14,205 bases of DNA from PWND01 sp964601515 (lineage in GTDB: Bacteria; Bacteroidota; Bacteroidia; Bacteroidales; UBA7960), in the NCBI GenBank assembly GCA_964601515.1, contig CAZRNU010000073.1, positions 1 through 14,205 on the forward strand, read 5' to 3'. A program made the translations under genes and the position numbers. Shown here piece after piece: positions 7,259-14,205 of this stretch. The stretch's first letter is position 1. Every line of letters starts with the position of its first letter. The notes under the pieces were generated by a model that saw only the letters and a list, made by a program, of their open reading frames with translations, was not told the DNA's origin and did no database searches.

Positions 7259-8572
7259 TTATTTTGATTTAAAACTTAATTCTTCAGCCCAAAGCATTCT
7301 GTCGTCTGCAGAATACTGCCATGGAGCACCATTATTTTCAATATTGGCAAATACTGAATTTATAGGACCCGGTGCTGAACCTTTTTCTAATACAAGATAT
7401 CTTCTCAGTTCAAGAATAATTGCAAGTGGGTCGATATTAACAGGACATTCCTGCACACATGCATTGCAAGTGGTACACGCCCATAATTCTTCAGTACTAA
7501 TTTGATCTAGTAGTGATTTTCCGTCATTAAAGTTTTTTCCTTGCTTTAAAACTTTTGGCCCAATTACTTCTACCCTATCTCTTAAATCCATAACTATTTT
7601 TCTGGGTGAAAGTTTTTTACCTGTAATATTAGCAGGGCAAGCAGCAGTGCAACGACCACATTCTGTGCAAGAGAATGCATCAAGCAAATTTTTCCAATAC
7701 AAATCCTGAGCATCTTTAGCACCAAACTGACTTGTTTGTTCGATTGAACATGGGTCTGCTGACGGAAGATTAAGCATTATTTTAACCTCATTAGTAACGC
7801 AAGGAATATTCACCATTTTCCCCAGTGGAGAAAATTTTGAATAATATACATTGAAGAATGAGAAGAAAATATGAAGATGCTTAGAAAAAGTGACATAGTT
7901 CATAAATATCAAAACTCCAATAATATGAAACCACCAGCAAAATCTTTCAATAAAAATCAATGTGCCTTCAGACATTCCGGTAAATAATGGAGTAAGATAA
8001 CCACTTACTAGGAATGCTCCTACTTTCGGATAATGCTCATTACCAAATGATTGAATAACAGAATCAGTAGCATTCATTATAAGTACAGAGCACATAAGAA
8101 GAATCTCTGTAATAAGAATGATATTTGCATCTGATCTCGGCCAAGAAGTCATTTCTTTGTTCCAGAAACGTTTTAGTTTTATAATGTTTCTTCTTGCAAG
8201 AAATACAACACATGCTATGATTACTGACAGAGCAAAAAGCTCAAATACAGCTATCATCATTGGATAAATATTTCCAAGAAAAGATAAAGCCCTATGAGTT
8301 CCCAAAATGCCATCAATAGTAATCTCTAGCATTTCAATATTAACAATAATAAAACCCCAGAAAACAAAAGCATGAAGTAGTCCTACCAATGGATTCTTAA
8401 AAATTTTTGATTGGGCAAAAGCAATTTTAAGAACTCTTGTAACCCTCTTTAGTCCAAATTTTAGTTTTAAAGGTTTAGCAATTTTAATATATTTATAGAT
8501 TCTGTATAACCTGAATAAAAACAAGCCAAATGCAGAAACAAAAGCCAATGTAAAGACAATTTGTTCTATCAT
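7259..8572 (-). CDS. Membrane cytochrome b / 4Fe-4S dicluster protein (ETF:menaquinone oxidoreductase-like)
   Basis: A 437-residue protein with an N-terminal NarI-like membrane half and a C-terminal ferredoxin-like half. Hydrophobic segments are visible at about 4-22, 64-82, 102-126, 150-170 and 213-230, with His candidates for heme b at H67, H216, H232 and H234. Two 4Fe-4S motifs follow: C302, C305, C308, C312 (CTECGRCTAACP) and C366, C369, C372, C376 (CTTCNACVQECP). Together with the adjacent CCG protein this matches the layout of the membrane oxidoreductases (EMO) proposed to link acyl-CoA dehydrogenases through ETF to menaquinone. The acyl-CoA dehydrogenase gene directly upstream (26-nt gap) supports that role. 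No etfAB genes are in the window. An alternative is a related heterodisulfide-reductase-type membrane complex. Confidence 0.85.
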   Translation of the reverse strand: MIEQIVFTLAFVSAFGLFLFRLYRIYKYIKIAKPLKLKFGLKRVTRVLKIAFAQSKIFKNPLVGLLHAFVFWGFIIVNIEMLEITIDGILGTHRALSFLGNIYPMMIAVFELFALSVIIACVVFLARRNIIKLKRFWNKEMTSWPRSDANIILITEILLMCSVLIMNATDSVIQSFGNEHYPKVGAFLVSGYLTPLFTGMSEGTLIFIERFCWWFHIIGVLIFMNYVTFSKHLHIFFSFFNVYYSKFSPLGKMVNIPCVTNEVKIMLNLPSADPCSIEQTSQFGAKDAQDLYWKNLLDAFSCTECGRCTAACPANITGKKLSPRKIVMDLRDRVEVIGPKVLKQGKNFNDGKSLLDQISTEELWACTTCNACVQECPVNIDPLAIILELRRYLVLEKGSAPGPINSVFANIENNGAPWQYSADDRMLWAEELSFKSK

Positions 8573-8598
8573 GATTAAAAACTTAAAATATTAGACTA

Positions 8599-9777
8599 CT
8601 ACTTATATGCAGGAATTCCTGTAATATCGTGACCGGTAATTAACAAATGAACATCATGAGTTCCTTCGTAAGTTATAACTGATTCAAGGTTCATCATATG
8701 TCTCATAATTGGGAAATCACTTGTTATACCCATTGCGCCAAGCACCTGGCGTGACTCTCTGGCAATATCCAAAGCCATTTTTACATTATTTCTCTTAGCC
8801 ATAGAAACATGGAAAGCTGTTTCTTTGCCTTCATTTTTCAGAACACCCAGACGCCAAGCAAGAAGCTGAGCTTTAGTAATTTCTGTAATCATCTCAGCTA
8901 ATTTCTTTTGCTGAACCTGAAAAGAACCTATAAATCTATCAAATTGTTTACGTTCAAGAGAATATCTTAAAGCAGTGTCGTAACATTCGCAAGCTGCACC
9001 AATTACACCCCATGCTATACCATAGCGAGCTGAATTTAAACACATAAGAGGAGATTTCAAACCTTTAGTTTTAGGTAGTAAGTTTTCTTTTGGAACTTTA
9101 ACATCATCAAATACTAACTCACCGGTAACAGAAGCACGCAACGACCATTTTCCATGAGTTTCAGGAGCTGTAAAGCCCGGCATACCTTTTTCAACAATAA
9201 GACCTCTTATAATTCCTTCCTGATCTTTTGCCCAAACTATTGCTATATCAGCGATTGTTGAATTTGTAATCCACATTTTTGATCCGTTAAGCAGAAAATG
9301 GTCACCTTTATCAACGAAATGAGTTTTCATACTTCCGGGGTCAGAACCATGATTTGGCTCAGTAAGTCCGAAACATCCAATTAAATCGGCCTTTGCCAAT
9401 TTTGGCAGATACTTCTTTTTCTGTTCTTCAGAACCAAACGCATATATCGGATACATTACAAGAGATGTTTGAACAGAAGCAGTAGATCTTACAGCAGAAT
9501 CACCTCTTTCAAGTTCTTGCATAATCAAACCATAGCTTATATAATCAAGTCCTGCACCACCATATTCCTGAGGAATAAAAGGTCCGAAAACTCCAATTTC
9601 ACCCATCATTTTCATAAGATGCATAGGAGCTTGATGTTTTTGATTGGCTTCTTCTATAATAGGTTTCACTTCTCTGTTAACCCAGTCGCGAACTGAATCG
9701 CGAATAATTTTGTGTTCTTCCGTTAATAACTCATCTACTAAATAATAATCAGGATGTTTGTACTGACTTGCGCTCAT
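8599..9777 (-). CDS. gcdH: Glutaryl-CoA dehydrogenase
   Basis: A 392-residue FAD-dependent acyl-CoA dehydrogenase that best fits glutaryl-CoA dehydrogenase, converting glutaryl-CoA to crotonyl-CoA plus CO2 with ETF as electron acceptor. Diagnostic stretches are SVQTSLVMYPIYAFGSEEQ (101-119), GCFGLTEPNHGSDPGSM (134-150), WITNS (169-173), LRASVTGE (213-220), CLNSARYGIAWG (246-257), RKQFDR and TYEGTHDVH (369-377). The catalytic base is E371. E90, R97, S98 and Y370 align with residues (human E87, R94, S95, Y369) associated with decarboxylating enzymes, so decarboxylation is likely; this alignment was done by eye. Full length for the family. It is first in an apparent operon with the membrane Fe-S complex and butyrate kinase genes. 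A degenerate heptamer array lies 2 nt upstream of the ATG, in the 5' untranslated region. Confidence 0.92.
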   Translation of the reverse strand: MSASQYKHPDYYLVDELLTEEHKIIRDSVRDWVNREVKPIIEEANQKHQAPMHLMKMMGEIGVFGPFIPQEYGGAGLDYISYGLIMQELERGDSAVRSTASVQTSLVMYPIYAFGSEEQKKKYLPKLAKADLIGCFGLTEPNHGSDPGSMKTHFVDKGDHFLLNGSKMWITNSTIADIAIVWAKDQEGIIRGLIVEKGMPGFTAPETHGKWSLRASVTGELVFDDVKVPKENLLPKTKGLKSPLMCLNSARYGIAWGVIGAACECYDTALRYSLERKQFDRFIGSFQVQQKKLAEMITEITKAQLLAWRLGVLKNEGKETAFHVSMAKRNNVKMALDIARESRQVLGAMGITSDFPIMRHMMNLESVITYEGTHDVHLLITGHDITGIPAYK

Positions 9778-9779
9778 GT

Positions 9780-9807
9780 GATTTAAGATTAAAGATTATA
9801 AGATTAC
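9780..9807. repeat. Degenerate heptamer repeat, GATTnnA type, abutting the gcdH start codon
   Basis: GATTTAA, GATTAAA, GATTATA and AGATTAC occupy four 7-bp units. The array begins 3 bases beyond the ATG of the glutaryl-CoA dehydrogenase gene and fills the place where a ribosome-binding region would be. The GATT core resembles the minus-strand reading of the ATCTTCA array at 4494. The region is AT-rich, so the repeat is less secure than the others. Confidence 0.55.
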
Positions 9808-9866
9808 TTTTATTTTGGATGATTTTTTACAAAAAATAAATTTTCCAGCTACTTTTTTAATGTCGG

Positions 9867-9874
9867 CAAAAATA
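9867..9874 (-). promoter_or_regulatory. Candidate -7 promoter element for the gcdH operon
   Basis: Minus-strand TATTTTTG fits the TAnnTTTG consensus, about 90 nt upstream of the gcdH start in the 172-nt gap after purM. No convincing -33 TTTG is present, and such words occur by chance in AT-rich DNA. The rest of the gap shows only the heptamer repeat and no clear terminator for purM. Confidence 0.3.
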
Positions 9875-9949
9875 AAACTTTTAAATGAATTAGAACACTT
9901 ATTTAATTTATAAATATGAACAGTATTATCAATAAATCAGGCTTCAAAA

Positions 9950-11119
9950 CTAATATTTGTAAGTACCGTTTTCAGTAGTAATTGTCAGTTTTTTAGAATC
10001 AGACTTTTCACAATATCCAATAATTTTTGCATCTAGATTAAATTCCTTACAAATATCAATTATTTCTTTTGAAAATTGTTCTTCAATATAAATTTCCATC
10101 CTATGTCCCATATTAAAGACATTATACATTTCACTCCAAAAAGTACCCGATTCCTTTTTAATTAGTTCAAATAAAGGCGGAATGGGGAACAAATTGTTTT
10201 TAATTACATGAATATTATCAACAAAATTCATAACTTTTGCTTGAGCACCTCCACTGCAATGTATAATTCCATGAATATTGTGTCTGAATTCATCTAAAAC
10301 TCTTTTCATCACAGGAGCGTACGTTCTTGTTGGAGAAAGCACAAGTTTACCAGCATTAACAGGTACTCCATTTATCAAATCTGTAACAAGTTTACTGCCT
10401 GAATAAACTATATCTGCATCCAAATCGTTGTCATACGTTTCAGGGTATTTCTGAGCATAAAATTTCGAAAAAACATCATGACGAGCAGAAGTAAGCCCAT
10501 TGCTTCCCATTCCTCCGTTATATTCCTTTTCATAAGAGGTTTGTCCGTATGATGAAAGTCCAATAATAACATCTCCCGGCAAGATTTTCTCATTTGTTAC
10601 AACATCACTTCTCTTCATTCTGGCTGTGAAAGTAGAATCGACAATAACGGTTTTTACAAGATCGCCAACATCAGCAGTTTCTCCTCCTGTAGAATAAATA
10701 TTCACACCATACTTTCTCATACTTTCAATAAATTCTTCCGAACCTCTGATAATTTCAGCAATCACTTCTCCCGGAATAAGTTTTCTGTTTCTTCCAATGG
10801 TAGAAGACATGAGAATATCGTTGTAACAACCGACACAAAGTAAATCATCAAGATTCATAACAATAGCATCCTGAGATATACCTTTCCAAACAGAAATATC
10901 ACCTGTTTCTTTCCAGTATATATAAGCGAGAGAGGATTTTGTTCCTGCTCCATCGGCGTGCATAATATTGCAGTAATCATTGTCATTCCCTAAAATGTCT
11001 GGAATTATTTTACAGAAAGCTTTAGGAAAAACACCCTTATCAATGTTTGCAATTGCTTTATGAACATCATCTTTTGATGCTGAAACACCACGTCTGTCGT
11101 ACTTTAGTTTATCTGACAT
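9950..11119 (-). CDS. purM: Phosphoribosylformylglycinamidine cyclo-ligase (AIR synthase)
   Basis: A 389-residue cytoplasmic enzyme of purine biosynthesis that closes FGAM to AIR with ATP. It matches the longer Bacteroidota form of PurM (about 390 aa rather than 345). Visible features are RRGVSASKDDV near the N-terminus, the ATP/phosphate-binding HADGAGTK (54-61), MNLDDLLCVG (88-97), STGGETADVGD (143-153), YNGGMGSNGLTSARHD, the SPTRTYAPV segment, HCSGGAQAKVM and NMGHRMEIYI near the C-terminus. It begins 12 nt after the stop of the secreted phosphodiesterase gene and probably shares its transcript. No other purine synthesis gene is nearby, which is normal where pur genes are scattered. Confidence 0.93.
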   Translation of the reverse strand: MSDKLKYDRRGVSASKDDVHKAIANIDKGVFPKAFCKIIPDILGNDNDYCNIMHADGAGTKSSLAYIYWKETGDISVWKGISQDAIVMNLDDLLCVGCYNDILMSSTIGRNRKLIPGEVIAEIIRGSEEFIESMRKYGVNIYSTGGETADVGDLVKTVIVDSTFTARMKRSDVVTNEKILPGDVIIGLSSYGQTSYEKEYNGGMGSNGLTSARHDVFSKFYAQKYPETYDNDLDADIVYSGSKLVTDLINGVPVNAGKLVLSPTRTYAPVMKRVLDEFRHNIHGIIHCSGGAQAKVMNFVDNIHVIKNNLFPIPPLFELIKKESGTFWSEMYNVFNMGHRMEIYIEEQFSKEIIDICKEFNLDAKIIGYCEKSDSKKLTITTENGTYKY

Positions 11120-11131
11120 AAAAATTCACAA

Positions 11132-12352
11132 TTAATTTTTTAGCATTGAATTAACTCTTTCCAGTTTTCCATCTATTTCTGCAGGCTTTATACCTAATAT
11201 CTTAGCAATTAAAGGATACAAATCAACAAGTTCGAATGCCGGTTGAGAATAATTATTTTTAAAATCAGGGCCGATAGCATAAAATATAGTATGCATATCT
11301 TTATTTGCATTATCCCAACCGTGGCCTCCGATATAATATCTACGGGGGTCTCCTATCTGGACACTCCAGCTTGAATCAGCCAAAATTATTAAATCACGAA
11401 TTCTTTTGCTTTTCCCATAATTTAATCTGTCAGGAATATCATCCTTTTTCCAGACCTGAATATGCTCAATATTCTTAAGAATATGATATACAGAGTCTAA
11501 CATTCCTTCAATTGGTTCTATCGAAAATACCGGATTGCTGCCTTGATAGTGTTTTATAAGACTTTTGTCAATAAAATCAAGTATATCGATATTTCTCTCC
11601 ATAGAAGTTTCTGTCATCCCATGATCTGATGTAACGATTAGGTTAACATTTTTTGAATGAGGTAATTCATTAATTCCGGAGATTAAAACACCAACCAGTG
11701 AGTCGAGTCTTTGAACCAGTACATCAATTTCTTGGCTATCAGGACCGTAAGTATGTCCCTGACTATCAGGCTCATCAAAATAGAACATTATCAGCCGAGG
11801 CCTTTTCTCCTTAGGCAAATTAAGCCAATATATAACTGTATCAATTCTTTGCTCAAAAGTAATGCTATGATCGTATCTTTTCCAATATTTTGGTTGCACT
11901 CCTTGAATTGGCAATTCTGACCCTACCCAAAAAAATGAGGCAGTAGTAACATTTTGATTTTCTGCTGTTACCCAGATTGGCTCTCCATAATAGAAATCCG
12001 GATTTTCAACAGCACTTCTATTACCCAATGAATATCTTAACTTTAAATCCGGACAATAGAAATAATTATCGACAATACCATGATTATCAGGGTATAAACC
12101 GGTTGCCATAGTATAATGATTAGGAAATGTTTTTGTAGGGAAGGCCGGAATAACATAGTCAGCCTTAACTCCATTTTGCGCAATAAAGTCAAGATTTGGA
12201 GTAGAAACTCTGTCTGCATAATCCCAACGAAATCCATCCATAGATAGAACAACCGTGTAATTGTCTTCTATCTCATTTGATTGACTATTTGAATATAAAG
12301 GAATAAGAATCAATAGAGCGATAACAAGTTTAAAACTTCTTATTGTTTTCAT
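11132..12352 (-). CDS. Secreted nucleotide pyrophosphatase/phosphodiesterase (ENPP family)
   Basis: A 406-residue exported alkaline-phosphatase-superfamily enzyme of the NPP type, expected to split nucleotide phosphodiesters or pyrophosphates (and possibly lipid head groups) in the periplasm. Residues 1 to about 23 form a signal peptide (KLVIALLILIPLYS). All two-metal ligands are in place: D39 (MDGFRWDY), nucleophile T75 (FPTKTFPNHY), D196 and H200 (DEPDSQGH), D243-H244 (TSDHGM) and H344 (IGGHGWDN). N96 (GIVDN) matches the oxyanion Asn, and the spacing from D39 agrees with the bacterial NPP of Xanthomonas as recalled. The gene lies just ahead of purM with a 12-nt gap, which could link nucleotide scavenging to purine synthesis. 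Its substrate cannot be read from sequence. Confidence 0.9.
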   Translation of the reverse strand: MKTIRSFKLVIALLILIPLYSNSQSNEIEDNYTVVLSMDGFRWDYADRVSTPNLDFIAQNGVKADYVIPAFPTKTFPNHYTMATGLYPDNHGIVDNYFYCPDLKLRYSLGNRSAVENPDFYYGEPIWVTAENQNVTTASFFWVGSELPIQGVQPKYWKRYDHSITFEQRIDTVIYWLNLPKEKRPRLIMFYFDEPDSQGHTYGPDSQEIDVLVQRLDSLVGVLISGINELPHSKNVNLIVTSDHGMTETSMERNIDILDFIDKSLIKHYQGSNPVFSIEPIEGMLDSVYHILKNIEHIQVWKKDDIPDRLNYGKSKRIRDLIILADSSWSVQIGDPRRYYIGGHGWDNANKDMHTIFYAIGPDFKNNYSQPAFELVDLYPLIAKILGIKPAEIDGKLERVNSMLKN

Positions 12353-12381
12353 ACTTTAATTTATAGTTGAATAATAATCAA

Positions 12382-12389
12382 CAAAAATA
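12382..12389 (-). promoter_or_regulatory. Candidate -7 promoter element for the phosphodiesterase-purM operon
   Basis: Minus-strand TATTTTTG fits TAnnTTTG about 30 nt upstream of the phosphodiesterase start and downstream of the gdhA terminator, a sensible position for a new transcript. The -33 region has only T-rich sequence (TTTTTTCG), so the match is partial. Confidence 0.35.
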
Positions 12390-12414
12390 ACTATTTGAAG
12401 GGATAAAAAGTCGA

Positions 12415-12450
12415 AAAAACAAAAAAGGGTTATCAATTTGATAACCCTTT
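12415..12450 (-). terminator. Rho-independent terminator of gdhA
   Basis: On the minus strand AAAGGGTTATCAA pairs with TTGATAACCCTTT, effectively GGGTTATC/GATAACCC with a 5-nt loop, followed by a T-run broken by one G. It starts 22 nt past the gdhA stop codon and separates gdhA from the phosphodiesterase gene. Confidence 0.9.
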
Positions 12451-12472
12451 AGTAATATGAATAACTTAAAAA

Positions 12473-13810
12473 CTAGACAACACCTTGGTCAATCATAGAA
12501 TCAGCAACTTTTATAAAACCTGCAACGTTAGCACCTTTAACATAGTTGATAAAACCGTCAGATTCTTTACCATATTTCACGCAAGCTTCATGAATATTTT
12601 TCATAATGTTATGAAGTTTTTCTTCTACTTCTTCAGCAGACCAGTTAAGTTTCATGGCATTTTGAGTTTGTTCAAGACCTGAAGTAGCAACACCACCGGC
12701 ATTAGCAGCTTTTCCAGGACCATAAAGAACTTTATTTTTCAAGAAAACTTCCATTGCTTCAGGAGTACATGGCATATTTGCACCTTCAGATACAGCCATA
12801 ACGCCATTATTAACAAGGTTTTGAGCATCCTGTCCGTTAAGCTCATTTTGGATAGCGCAAGGGAATGCAAGATCGCATTTAACTTCCCATGGGCGTTTTC
12901 CTTCGAAGAACTGAGCATTTGGGAATTCGTATGTATATGGCTTAACTATATCTTGATTAGATGCACGTAGTTCAAGCATATAATCAATTTTTTCGCCTGA
13001 AATACCATCAGGATCATAAACATAACCGTCAGGACCGCTAATTGCAACAACTTTTGCACCTAGTTGGTTAAGTTTTGTAACAGCACCCCAAGAAACATTA
13101 CCAAAACCGGAAACACATGCAGTTTTGCCTTTAAGTGATTCACCGCGAGTTTTTAGCATTTCTTCAGCAAAGAAAACAGCGCCAAAACCGGTTGCTTCAG
13201 GACGTATTAAACTTCCACCCCAATTTCTACCTTTTCCGGTAAGAACACCATGATGTTCGCCAACAAGTTTTTTGTACATACCAAACATATAACCAAGTTC
13301 ACGACCACCAACGCCGATATCACCGGCAGGAATATCCATATCAGGACCAATATACTTGTAAAGTTCGGTCATGAATGCCTGGCAAAAGCGCATAATTTCA
13401 GCCTGAGATTTACCTTTTGGATCAAAGTCGCTACCACCTTTAGCACCACCCATAGGAAGTGTAGTAAGGCTGTTTTTGAAAATTTGTTCAAAACCTAAGA
13501 ACTTCAAGCCACCTTCAGTTACGCTTGGGTGAAAACGTAAACCACCTTTGTATGGCCCGATAGCGTTGTTGAATTGCACGCGATAACCTCTGTTAACATG
13601 TACTTTACCTTTATCATCAACCCACTGGATTTTAAATTTAATAACTCTGTCAGGTTCAACTATTCTTTCGATGATGTTTGCAGCCTCATACTTAGGATTT
13701 TCTTTCACAACATCTTCAATAGTTTCTAAAACTTCTCTCACTGCTTGTAAGAACTCATGTTGTCCCGGATTTCTGTTCTCCAGATCTGATAATATTTTCT
13801 CTAAATTCAT
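12473..13810 (-). CDS. gdhA: Glutamate dehydrogenase, hexameric (probably NADP-type)
   Basis: A 445-residue cytoplasmic enzyme that interconverts glutamate and 2-oxoglutarate plus ammonia. It has the full family length. Seen motifs are GYRVQFNNAIGPYKGGLRFH (75-94), catalytic-lysine loop PMGGAKGGSDFDP (119-131, K124), PAGDIGVGGRE (161-171, D164), NWGGSLIRPEATGFG (196-210), nucleotide-binding SGFGNVSWGA (234-243) and the late AFPCAIQNELNG and VSEGANMPCTPEA stretches. The overall form is that of the 445-450-aa bacterial NADP-linked class, although cofactor choice is not proved by sequence. It is flanked by 116 nt upstream and a strong terminator downstream, so it is probably a single-gene transcript. 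It could supply 2-oxoglutarate and reducing power in amino-acid catabolism or assimilate ammonia. Confidence 0.95.
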   Translation of the reverse strand: MNLEKILSDLENRNPGQHEFLQAVREVLETIEDVVKENPKYEAANIIERIVEPDRVIKFKIQWVDDKGKVHVNRGYRVQFNNAIGPYKGGLRFHPSVTEGGLKFLGFEQIFKNSLTTLPMGGAKGGSDFDPKGKSQAEIMRFCQAFMTELYKYIGPDMDIPAGDIGVGGRELGYMFGMYKKLVGEHHGVLTGKGRNWGGSLIRPEATGFGAVFFAEEMLKTRGESLKGKTACVSGFGNVSWGAVTKLNQLGAKVVAISGPDGYVYDPDGISGEKIDYMLELRASNQDIVKPYTYEFPNAQFFEGKRPWEVKCDLAFPCAIQNELNGQDAQNLVNNGVMAVSEGANMPCTPEAMEVFLKNKVLYGPGKAANAGGVATSGLEQTQNAMKLNWSAEEVEEKLHNIMKNIHEACVKYGKESDGFINYVKGANVAGFIKVADSMIDQGVV

Positions 13811-13926
13811 AATGCAAAAAATTTAATAGTTTGTAAAAAAAGGGTGATTTAATTATTACTATAACAGTTTGAATTTGAGGGCGAAATTATATCTTATTTT
13901 TTACTTAAAAAAGCCTTTTCAATAAA

Positions 13927-14205
13927 TTATTTTTCCGGTTTCAACACAACTCCGGATTTCTTTCTTCCATCTATTTTAACTGTGATTTGTTTACTAAATT
14001 TTACATGCCTAATGTATTGATTTTCAAAAACCGGCTTTGCACTATTCAGAAATTCTACGTCATAAAAACCATCATTAATAAATGGATTTACCGAAAAATA
14101 TCCCACATGAAAAGAAGTCAGATTTTGGAAGAAATGAGTTCCTTGTGAAAAATCAATTCTAAAGTTTTTCAAACTAGATTCGACTATCAATCTTGCCGAA
14201 GAAAT
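13927..14205 (-). CDS. PEP/pyruvate-binding domain protein, C-terminal end only
   Basis: The last 92 codons of a gene that continues past the right edge of the window. The frame is open to the edge (it reads ISSARLIVESS), so the apparent TTG start inside it is only a leucine codon. The segment SQGTHFFQNLTSF, followed by VGYFSVNPF and IDGRKKSGVV near the end, is recalled from the C-terminus of large Bacteroidota proteins annotated as PEP synthase/pyruvate phosphate dikinase PEP/pyruvate-binding domain proteins. The identification rests on this end alone; catalytic regions are outside the window. Confidence 0.65.
   Translation of the reverse strand: MSSARLIVESSLKNFRIDFSQGTHFFQNLTSFHVGYFSVNPFINDGFYDVEFLNSAKPVFENQYIRHVKFSKQITVKIDGRKKSGVVLKPEK

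Noticed and set aside
10408..10593. 61-aa minus-strand frame inside purM
   Set aside because: It is an alternative frame within a well-conserved gene and has no features of its own.
13909..13926. Terminator after the PEP/pyruvate-binding gene
   Set aside because: The segment AAAAAAGCCTTTTCAA matches one arm of the terminator at 47-81, but the second arm is missing, so no stable hairpin forms.

Overview
This window looks like chromosomal DNA from a member of the Bacteroidota, most likely an anaerobic or facultative Bacteroidales/Marinilabiliales-type organism. The DNA is AT-rich. The largest protein ends in a type IX secretion (T9SS) C-terminal sorting domain. The PurM is the long variant (about 389 aa) typical of the phylum, and some intergenic regions carry TAnnTTTG-type -7 elements. 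All ten genes lie on the minus strand, so transcription runs from high to low coordinates.

Right side, in transcription order: the C-terminal 92 codons of a PEP/pyruvate-binding (PEP synthase/PPDK-like) protein cut by the window edge; gdhA (glutamate dehydrogenase), ending in a strong hairpin terminator; then a secreted ENPP-type phosphodiesterase only 12 nt from purM.

Centre: an apparent operon of a glutaryl-CoA dehydrogenase, a membrane cytochrome b/iron-sulfur protein, its CCG-type Fe-S partner (1 nt gap) and a butyrate-kinase-family protein. Together these suggest oxidation of glutaryl-CoA (from lysine, glutarate or related compounds) with electrons passed through ETF to a membrane ETF:menaquinone oxidoreductase-like complex, and acyl-phosphate energy conservation. 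With GdhA this fits amino-acid catabolism. The butyrate kinase has an altered first phosphate-binding loop, which makes its activity uncertain.

Left side: a DUF6125-like cysteine-rich protein, an unrecognised exported protein and a 1109-aa multidomain T9SS cargo protein with two families of internal repeats and its own terminator.

The most unusual feature is a set of intergenic tandem arrays that share a unit length of 7 bp but differ in sequence (AGTCGTA/AGTCGGC, ATCTTCA, GGGTTTG changing in phase into CGATACC, and GATTnnA), plus one 11-bp array. One encodes the last residues of the DUF6125-like protein, one ends inside the stop codon of the butyrate kinase gene and contains five GGGG runs, and one abuts the start codon of the glutaryl-CoA dehydrogenase gene. 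No tRNA, rRNA, CRISPR array or insertion sequence was recognised.
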